Below are positions 21,431 to 27,133 of a stretch of DNA of 27,133 bases, in pieces. Position 1 is the first letter of the stretch. Every line of letters starts with the position of its first letter. The notes beneath the pieces are model-generated. The model was not told where the DNA came from. It ran no database searches and was given only the letters and a program-made list of their open reading frames with translations. A program made the translations under genes and the position numbers. The DNA is from Mobilitalea sp. (GTDB taxonomy: Bacteria; Bacillota_A; Clostridia; Lachnospirales; Lachnospiraceae): contig JARKQP010000768.1 of the NCBI GenBank assembly GCA_029974875.1, positions 1 through 27,133 of the forward strand. Direction: 5' to 3'.

Positions 21431-23200
21431 ATGAAACTATCGAAATATATTTTAAAATATTGGTACGCATATCTCCTGGCGATCCTATGTATTATCATAG
21501 CCGTATCGCTTGATATGCTGTCACCCCAGGTTACACGGAGGGTAATTGATGATGTAATTGTAGGCGGGGAGCTGGGCCTTCTGCCAAAGCTTTTACTCAT
21601 CATATTCCTGATCGGAATTGGAAGGTGTATTTTCCAATATACAAAGGAACTGATCTTTGACATTATCAGCTCAAATATCTCCTTAAAAATACGGAGGGAT
21701 TTGTTTAACCATATCCAAAGTCTTTCCCTAAGCTTCTTTGACCGGAATAATACGGGTGAACTGATGTCCCGTGTCAAGGATGATATTGACAGGATCTGGG
21801 CTGCACTTAGCTATGTCAGCATGCTCATTATCGAAATCATTTTTCATACAGGGATTGTATTATACTGTATGTTCCACATCAGCCCAAGGCTGACCATTAT
21901 TCCCGTTATCGTGCTGCCGATTATGGGCGCCATGGCTTTATTCATGGAGCGCAAGCTTGGCTCCGTCTATGAGGAAATAAGCGATGAAAACTCAAAGCTT
22001 AATCTTGTGGCCCAGGAGAACCTGGCGGGTGTAAGAACAGTAAAGGCCTTTGCCAGGGAGAAGCATGAAATCCATAAATTTCTCTCCCACAATAAGCGGT
22101 ACTACGAATTAAATATAAAGCAATCCAAGGTCTTTATTAAATACTACCCCTACTTCCAGTTCGTAACAAAGCTGTTGCCGCTGGCGTCCATTACCTTTGG
22201 CGGCTATCTTGTTATCCAGGGGGAGATGACTCTCGGAGCCCTGGCCGCCTTTACGGAGTACTCCACTAATATTGTCTGGCCCATGGAAATGCTGGGCTGG
22301 CTAACCAACGATTTTGCTGCTGCCATCGCCTCTGCCAGCCGGATCAAGAAAATTCTTTCGGAAAAGCCTGAAATTACAGAGCCAAAGGAGCCTATCCTGC
22401 TGGAGCAGATAGAGGGCCGTGTCCAATTTGATAAGGTCTCCTTCTCCTTAGGGGAGAAACAGATCCTCTCGGATATCAGCTTTGAATTATCTGCCGGCAA
22501 AACCATCGGTATCATGGGTGCCACAGGAACCGGCAAAAGCTCTATCATAAACCTGCTGCAGCGGTTTTATGACACCACCGGGGGCTGCATCAGACTGGAC
22601 GGCACAGAGATTAGGGAGCTCTCCCTCCGGCAGCTGCGCCAAAGCATATCCCTGGTTATGCAGGATGTATTCCTATTTTCCGATACCATCAGCGAAAATG
22701 TAAAGATGGGTAAAAAACATCAGGTGAACCAGGAGGATGTACTAGAGGCTGTCGCAAATGCGCAGGCCAGGGACTTCATTGAAAAAATGGATGACAGCTA
22801 CGAAACCGTCATTGGTGAACGGGGTGTGGGCCTCTCCGGCGGCCAGAAGCAACGGATCAGCATTGCAAGAGCCCTCGCTAAAAAGGCTCCCATCCTGATT
22901 CTGGATGATTCCACCTCAGCCCTCGACATGGAGACAGAGCATACCATACAAAAGGTACTTGCGGAGCTGGATTCTACAAAGATCATCATAGCCCACCGGA
23001 TCTCTGCCGTCAGAAATGCTGATGAAATTATTATTCTTGAGGAAGGCAGGATCGTCGAACGGGGTACCCACGAAACTCTATTGCAGACGAAAGGGTATTA
23101 TTACAGAACCTATATGGCCCAATACGGCGAGCATTTGAACCAGCTTCAAGAGCCGCCGGCATTTGGGAATGCACCAAAGGAGGTGACAGCATGGCAATAA
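21431..23200 (+). CDS. Heterodimeric ABC exporter subunit, degenerate ATP site (BmrC-like)
   Basis: The 589-residue half-transporter has a six-helix exporter membrane domain (about 10-300) followed by an ATPase with Walker A GATGTGKSS (363-371), signature LSGGQ (468-472) and Walker B ILILDD (488-493). Asp493 replaces the catalytic Glu, as in the non-catalytic partner of heterodimeric exporters such as TM287/288 and BmrC/BmrD. It should pair with the next gene product to pump amphipathic compounds or drugs out of the cell. The start at ATG 21431 has GGAGG with 5 nt spacing. Its stop overlaps the start of the partner by 10 nt. Expression is likely limited by the attenuator leader upstream. Confidence 0.9.
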   Translation: MKLSKYILKYWYAYLLAILCIIIAVSLDMLSPQVTRRVIDDVIVGGELGLLPKLLLIIFLIGIGRCIFQYTKELIFDIISSNISLKIRRDLFNHIQSLSLSFFDRNNTGELMSRVKDDIDRIWAALSYVSMLIIEIIFHTGIVLYCMFHISPRLTIIPVIVLPIMGAMALFMERKLGSVYEEISDENSKLNLVAQENLAGVRTVKAFAREKHEIHKFLSHNKRYYELNIKQSKVFIKYYPYFQFVTKLLPLASITFGGYLVIQGEMTLGALAAFTEYSTNIVWPMEMLGWLTNDFAAAIASASRIKKILSEKPEITEPKEPILLEQIEGRVQFDKVSFSLGEKQILSDISFELSAGKTIGIMGATGTGKSSIINLLQRFYDTTGGCIRLDGTEIRELSLRQLRQSISLVMQDVFLFSDTISENVKMGKKHQVNQEDVLEAVANAQARDFIEKMDDSYETVIGERGVGLSGGQKQRISIARALAKKAPILILDDSTSALDMETEHTIQKVLAELDSTKIIIAHRISAVRNADEIIILEEGRIVERGTHETLLQTKGYYYRTYMAQYGEHLNQLQEPPAFGNAPKEVTAWQ

Positions 23201-24966
23201 ACGCTATTAAAGAAGACGAGATCCTGCATTCCGTCAATAAAAAATCAACACTGCTAAGGTTATTTGCCTATTTATTTACTTATAAGGGCTTTATCACACT
23301 GGTTATCCTGATTATGCTGACAACCGTAACCATTTCCATCGTAAATCCACTGATTATTCAGTACGCCATTGATACGCCCATTGCAAACAAGGATTTCGTC
23401 GGATTATTTAAAATCGGAGCTTTTGCCCTCGGCCTTAACCTGCTCTTTGTATTGCTGGTAAAGCTAAGGATGTACCTGATGGCCCAAATATCCAATAAGG
23501 TACTGCTGACTATCCGCCAGGAGCTTTATACCCATATACAAAAGCTCAGCTTCAGTTTTTTTGACAGCAGGCCGACGGGTAAAATACTGGCACGGATCAT
23601 CGGGGATGTCAATTCCCTTAAGGATGTGCTTTCCAACAGCGTTACTACCTTGATTCCGGATTTTATAACCATCAGCGCCGTTGTTGTCATTATGCTGGTG
23701 ATCAATTGGAAGCTGGCCCTTGCCTCCTTAATATCCCTCCCCTTCATGATCGCAGGCCTATGGTATATCCAGACAAGATCCCACAAGCGCTGGCAGCTCC
23801 ACCGCAAGAAGGGCTCCAACTTAAATGCCTTTGTCCATGAGGATTTATCCGGCATGAGAATCATACAGAGCTTTAATGCGGAGGATGAAACCGCAGAAAC
23901 CTTTGATATTTTATTAAAGGAGCACCGGGATTCCTTTGTCAGCGCTGTCCGCCTAAATGATGCCTTTGGTTCCATCATTGATCTTTCCTGGGGCATCGGA
24001 AGTATTGCTATGTATTTTGTAGCAGTCAGGGTTATCCATATTGATGCTAAAAGCGTGGGAACTCTCATTGCCTTTGCCATGTACATCTCCATGTTCTGGC
24101 ATCCGATCATGAATTTGAGCAACTTTTATAACCAGTTGATTACGAATCTTGCAGGAGCGGAGCGTATCTTTGATATCCTGGATACACAGCCGGAGCTGAC
24201 GGATGCTGAGGATGTCGGTGACCTGCCGGAGATTAAGGGTGATGTCCGCTTTGACCATGTTTCCTTCGCATATGATGCTGAGACCCAGGTCCTTAATGAT
24301 GTAAGCTTCCACATTAAGCCCGGCGAGACTATCGCCCTGGTTGGGCCCACCGGTGCAGGGAAGACTACGGTCGTAAACCTGATCAGCCGTTTTTATGATG
24401 TCCAGCAGGGAAATATCTATATTGACGGTATTGATGTTAAGAAAGTCTCCATTGAGAGCCTGCGCATGCAGATGGGCATCATGACCCAGGATAATTTCCT
24501 GTTCTCTGGAACCGTTGCAGATAATATCCGATACGGTAAGCTGGATGCTACGGAGGAGGAGATCATTGCCGCCGCCAAGGCCGTCAACGCCCATGAGTTT
24601 ATTATGAAGATGGAAAATGGCTACGCTACGGAGCTTAAGGAGCGGGGCTCCGGCCTGTCCATCGGGCAGCGCCAGCTCCTTGCCTTTGCAAGAACCATGG
24701 TTTCCATGCCAAAGATACTGATCCTGGATGAGGCAACCTCCAGCATCGATACCCATACGGAGTTTTTAGTCCAGCAGGGTATTGAGGCATTGCTAAAGGG
24801 CCGGACCTCCTTTGTCATAGCCCACCGGCTTTCCACCATACGTAAGGCGGACCGGATCTTCGTCATCGATGATGGTCAAATTAAGGAGGAGGGTACCTCC
24901 GATGAATTGCTGGAAAAGAAGGGGCTTTACTATAACCTGTATATGGCCCAGTTTAAAAACCTGTAA
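23191..24966 (+). CDS. Heterodimeric ABC exporter subunit, catalytic Walker B (BmrD-like)
   Basis: The 591-residue partner has an exporter membrane domain (about 25-320) and an ATPase with Walker A GPTGAGKTT (385-393) and Walker B ILILDE, with catalytic Glu514 intact. Its signature is LSIGQ (489-493) rather than LSGGQ. In the heterodimer this altered signature faces the Walker B site of the partner that lacks Glu, so one composite ATP site is degenerate and the other is intact. That complementary pattern confirms the two genes as a pair. The ATG has an ideal AAAGGAGGTGA ribosome site inside the end of the upstream gene. It is the last gene of the unit; a hairpin follows. Confidence 0.92.
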   Translation: MAINAIKEDEILHSVNKKSTLLRLFAYLFTYKGFITLVILIMLTTVTISIVNPLIIQYAIDTPIANKDFVGLFKIGAFALGLNLLFVLLVKLRMYLMAQISNKVLLTIRQELYTHIQKLSFSFFDSRPTGKILARIIGDVNSLKDVLSNSVTTLIPDFITISAVVVIMLVINWKLALASLISLPFMIAGLWYIQTRSHKRWQLHRKKGSNLNAFVHEDLSGMRIIQSFNAEDETAETFDILLKEHRDSFVSAVRLNDAFGSIIDLSWGIGSIAMYFVAVRVIHIDAKSVGTLIAFAMYISMFWHPIMNLSNFYNQLITNLAGAERIFDILDTQPELTDAEDVGDLPEIKGDVRFDHVSFAYDAETQVLNDVSFHIKPGETIALVGPTGAGKTTVVNLISRFYDVQQGNIYIDGIDVKKVSIESLRMQMGIMTQDNFLFSGTVADNIRYGKLDATEEEIIAAAKAVNAHEFIMKMENGYATELKERGSGLSIGQRQLLAFARTMVSMPKILILDEATSSIDTHTEFLVQQGIEALLKGRTSFVIAHRLSTIRKADRIFVIDDGQIKEEGTSDELLEKKGLYYNLYMAQFKNL

Positions 24967-24987
24967 TCTATTGTAGCTGCTAACAGC

Positions 24988-25035
24988 AGAAAAGTTGCTA
25001 AGAATTCCACATGAAGTGAATTTCTCAGCAACTTT
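24988..25035 (+). terminator. Hairpin after the ABC exporter operon, likely terminator
   Basis: AAAGTTGCT and AGCAACTTT form a perfect 9-bp stem, with further AGAA/TTCT-type pairs inside, about 22 bp after the stop codon. The tail (ATCC) lacks a T tract, so termination may be partial. Confidence 0.5.
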
Positions 25036-25083
25036 ATCCACAAATCAGTCTCCTGGGGATGGAATAACCTCCCTTACCGGGTA

Positions 25084-25124
25084 GACAGCGGAAAATAATA
25101 TATCCTACTCTAAGCTCCGCTGTC
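25084..25124. repeat. Hairpin containing a copied piece of the DUF3021 gene
   Basis: GACAGCGGA (25084-25092) pairs perfectly with TCCGCTGTC (25116-25124). The right arm belongs to a 24-bp sequence (25113-25136) that is identical to 25291-25314 inside the DUF3021 gene. This is most simply a small local duplication. Confidence 0.6.
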
Positions 25125-25144
25125 CTGGCTTCCTTCATGTTCCC

Positions 25145-25184
25145 AACCATATCGGCAAATATTTTATTTTTTGCCGATATGGTT
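25145..25184. terminator. Perfect 15-bp hairpin between convergent operons
   Basis: AACCATATCGGCAAA (25145-25159) and TTTGCCGATATGGTT (25170-25184) flank an AT-only 10-nt loop. It lies 40 bp beyond the DUF3021 stop and between convergent transcripts, so a bidirectional stop or mRNA end-protecting role is likely, although no T tract follows. Confidence 0.55.
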
Positions 25185-25223
25185 AAACGTGTGAGCCTTG
25201 ACTTTGTTTTTCATTTCTGGGTC

Positions 25224-25676
25224 TTATTCTTCCCCGTTTTCCTCGTTTTCATTTTTACGTAAATTCATCCTGCTTAATTTCCTATTTATGAGCTCCGCTG
25301 TCCTGGCTTCCTTCTTTTTTACCGCATAGCCCACACTAAGCGTAACGCAGGATATCATGATTATCATGACGATAAGCTGCTTTATATTTCCCGGGACAAT
25401 CCATCCGAATAGATGGGCACAGCATAAAACTGCGGCATAAATATAGATATAATGTATTATAGTCCTGATTTTCATCTTCTGTTTACTCATTTCATGCTTT
25501 GAATAAAAGATCAGGTTGCCCACGGAGCCAAGAATGGATAAAACTATTACTTCCTGCAATATTGTCAGCATCTCTTTACTCTCAGGCCAAAACAAGATAA
25601 TAAAGACCGTTGCACAAATTACGCTCCCAGTCAACACATAACTAAATGTGATAATAATATTTCTCAACCATGCCAT
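25224..25676 (-). CDS. DUF3021 family membrane protein
   Basis: The protein has about 150 residues with four hydrophobic segments and a charged C-terminal tail (KKEARTAEL ... NENEENGEE). It matches the DUF3021 family, whose genes nearly always sit beside a LytTR regulator gene; the membrane protein is thought to inhibit or tune that regulator. The start is ATG 25676, with GGGGGTGG about 5 nt upstream; the GTG three codons earlier overlaps that site. It lies 12 bp after the LytTR stop, so the two are co-transcribed. No ligand is known. Confidence 0.85.
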   Translation of the reverse strand: MAWLRNIIITFSYVLTGSVICATVFIILFWPESKEMLTILQEVIVLSILGSVGNLIFYSKHEMSKQKMKIRTIIHYIYIYAAVLCCAHLFGWIVPGNIKQLIVMIIMISCVTLSVGYAVKKKEARTAELINRKLSRMNLRKNENEENGEE

Positions 25677-25688
25677 ATCCGCCACCCC

Positions 25689-26126
25689 CTATAATCCTAA
25701 TTTTTTCTTCAGCTCCGGGACATACTGCCTTGATATTACCACCTTTTCACCGTTGAACAGTAATGCCTCGAACCGCCCGTTATATGCCGGGCTTACGCTC
25801 TTAATTTTTGTTACGTTTAAAATTATGGATTTTGATGCACGGAAAAAATTCGTATTGCTGTATTCCTCTTCAATCTCATAGAGCTTGAGCTTCGTCTCGT
25901 AGACATTCTGCTTACAGTACAAAAACACCTTGTTATCCACGCCTTCAAAATAGTATACATTGGCCGGTTCAATCATTGTAATCACACCATTTTTAATACC
26001 GGTCAGCTTTTTCTGGCCCATCTTAAGCTCGGAGACCAGCTTAAGGATATGGGCATCCAGCTCCCTGCAGCGTATGGTGATCTGATCCTCTTCCCCCGGC
26101 TTACACTCTTCAATGACAATTTTCAT
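25689..26126 (-). CDS. LytTR family DNA-binding regulator
   Basis: The 145-residue protein has a short N-terminal part (1-45) without a receiver domain and a C-terminal LytTR DNA-binding domain, with IYYFEGVDN-like and NTNFFRASKSIILNVTKI segments typical of the family (seen here as VYYFEGVDNKVFLYC and FFRASKSIILNV). Stand-alone LytTR proteins of this size form pairs with DUF3021 membrane proteins and control neighbouring transport genes. It lies between the ABC-2 permease and DUF3021 genes in one leftward unit (37-nt and 12-nt gaps), so it probably autoregulates the unit. The ribosome site is GGGGGATGGG. Confidence 0.9.
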   Translation of the reverse strand: MKIVIEECKPGEEDQITIRCRELDAHILKLVSELKMGQKKLTGIKNGVITMIEPANVYYFEGVDNKVFLYCKQNVYETKLKLYEIEEEYSNTNFFRASKSIILNVTKIKSVSPAYNGRFEALLFNGEKVVISRQYVPELKKKLGL

Positions 26127-26163
26127 AGTGTCCCATCCCCCATATCAACGTCCATGCCCATGA

Positions 26164-27075
26164 TTATCTGCTCATTACATTTCTTCGTCTTTGGATAATT
26201 ACGGATATTCCTATAAAAATTATACCACTGATCAGTAGGATTGCTACTTTAATTTTGTCCGTAATAACATTATCACGGAGAAGAACCGTCATACCCATGA
26301 ACTCCTTGTAGCTGCTGACCAGCTGCTCTGGGCAGTTGGAAAAGGTTTTTATCAGGATGTCCCGTGTAAACAGCTCCCGTAAAAAAGAGCAGCCATAAAA
26401 CAAAGGAAAGCATTTCAGCACCAGCTGCACCTTCTCCGGGAGCATACCAATAGGCAGGTAAATCCCTGCAATAAATCCTACAACCGTACCGATTACTGTG
26501 CTTAATCCTGAGAATGAGCTTAAGGAATGTACAAAGTTTGCAATTAGAAATACCATGGAGGCAGACGTGAATACATTTAAAATAATATAAAGAAAGACCT
26601 GCAGCATATGGGACAGGGAAAGTATCTCCCCTCCGGTGATGACAATATAGGCCTCCCCGGCTGCAAAGGTCAGGACGCACATCAGGATTCCCATCAGGAT
26701 AGCCGCAATGACATAGCCCAGCACAAACACCATCCGGTTCACCGGAGCGACAAAAAAGCTGGATAATTTTTTATGTGCTTCATCCTCAACCATAATCCCG
26801 ACCAAGGAAAGCGTTATTGTCACTGAGTTAACTACAACAATCCCTGCCAGGGTCCATAAGATAATCAGCTGCTTCGCATTTGCCATATCCTCCGTGGCAT
26901 CCCTCTGCCCTCCATAGTCATTAAGTAAATCCACTACATTATCCGCATTCATCTTTCCAAGAAAAACTATCATTAACCCAACGATAATAAGCATGGATAA
27001 TAAGGAAAAGAAAATGTTTGCCCGGTCTCTTGCATATACCAGCATATTTCTTTTTACCAATCTCACTAATAGCAT
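26164..27075 (-). CDS. ABC-2 type transporter permease
   Basis: The 303-residue membrane protein has six hydrophobic segments and an extracytoplasmic insertion after the first (NADNVVDLLNDYGGQRD region). The layout is that of ABC-2 permeases for drugs, lipids or peptides; the GIYLPIGMLPEKVQ segment before the last helices is characteristic. It needs a separate ATPase, probably the gene just beyond the right edge. The start is ATG 27075 with AGGAGGAAGT directly upstream; the longer frame to 27096 would place the ribosome site inside the gene. It is the second gene of the ATPase-permease-LytTR-DUF3021 unit. The substrate is unknown. Confidence 0.88.
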   Translation of the reverse strand: MLLVRLVKRNMLVYARDRANIFFSLLSMLIIVGLMIVFLGKMNADNVVDLLNDYGGQRDATEDMANAKQLIILWTLAGIVVVNSVTITLSLVGIMVEDEAHKKLSSFFVAPVNRMVFVLGYVIAAILMGILMCVLTFAAGEAYIVITGGEILSLSHMLQVFLYIILNVFTSASMVFLIANFVHSLSSFSGLSTVIGTVVGFIAGIYLPIGMLPEKVQLVLKCFPLFYGCSFLRELFTRDILIKTFSNCPEQLVSSYKEFMGMTVLLRDNVITDKIKVAILLISGIIFIGISVIIQRRRNVMSR

Positions 27076-27086
27076 ACTTCCTCCTT

Positions 27087-27133
27087 CTACAGCCACTGGC
27101 TATGCTTACAGCCTTTGGCTAATGCCCGCAGCC
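27087..27133 (-). CDS. 3' end of a gene, probably the ABC-2 ATPase (partial)
   Basis: From the right edge a minus-strand frame reads 14 residues (LRALAKGCKHSQWL) to TAG at 27089-27087, which stops 11 nt before the permease start. The context (an ABC-2 permease lacking its ATPase) suggests the end of that ATPase gene. The fragment is too short to identify by sequence, and other frames also end here. It contains an imperfect 18-bp direct repeat. Confidence 0.35.
   Translation of the reverse strand, partial: LRALAKGCKHSQWL

Noticed and set aside
23953..24756. Minus-strand ORF of 267 codons
   Set aside because: It lies wholly opposite the catalytic ABC exporter gene, whose motifs are complete; this is a shadow frame.

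Overview
The window looks like chromosome from a low-to-mid GC Clostridia, most likely Lachnospiraceae. This rests on the gene style (ATP-type PEP carboxykinase, DUF4143 ATPase, T-box metG, LytTR/DUF3021 pair), on TTGACA/TATAAT promoters and strong AGGAGG ribosome sites, and on several TTG starts. No rRNA, tRNA, insertion sequence, CRISPR array or phage gene was seen. The genus is not resolvable by eye.

Left part (1-9.5 kb), mainly housekeeping. A DUF885 lipoprotein with a HEGYPGH metal site is followed by pckA with its own promoter and terminator. Next come an AAA_14/DUF4143 ATPase and, convergent with it, metG. metG lies behind a ~390-nt leader that carries a complete T-box riboswitch with an ATG specifier candidate. 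A ~730-bp gene-free stretch follows. It holds a 16-bp hairpin and three ~96-bp tandem repeats whose internal hairpins are kept by compensatory changes. Downstream is a gene for a predicted PD-(D/E)XK-like plus winged-helix protein.

Middle part (9.5-17 kb), an apparent cargo module read leftward. The order is a TetR regulator with a clear operator in its own promoter, a cysteine-rich KTR protein, an ECF S component (Trep_Strep type), EcfT, a double-domain EcfA, and two YbtP/YbtQ-like ABC proteins. The same combination of an ECF transporter and a YbtP/Q pair occurs in siderophore loci such as equibactin of Streptococcus equi. The module is therefore probably a metallophore importer without biosynthesis genes. 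The KTR gene suggests it arrived on an integrative element.

Right part (17-27 kb). An S1-domain protein with six 15-residue repeats lies downstream of a small alarmone synthetase. Two overlapping crcB genes (dual-subunit Fluc fluoride channel) sit behind a fluoride riboswitch with promoter and terminator. Divergent from these is a heterodimeric ABC exporter. Its ~500-nt leader contains a 32-codon leader peptide, a strong intrinsic terminator, a 4 x 20 bp repeat inside a long-range stem, and a second possible micro-ORF. This resembles ribosome-mediated attenuation such as bmrB-bmrCD of Bacillus subtilis. The window ends with a leftward ABC-2 permease, LytTR and DUF3021 operon; its likely ATPase lies mostly beyond the right edge.

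The two places most likely to hold something undescribed are the 8.27-8.56 kb hairpin-repeat array and the 20.9-21.4 kb leader of the ABC exporter.
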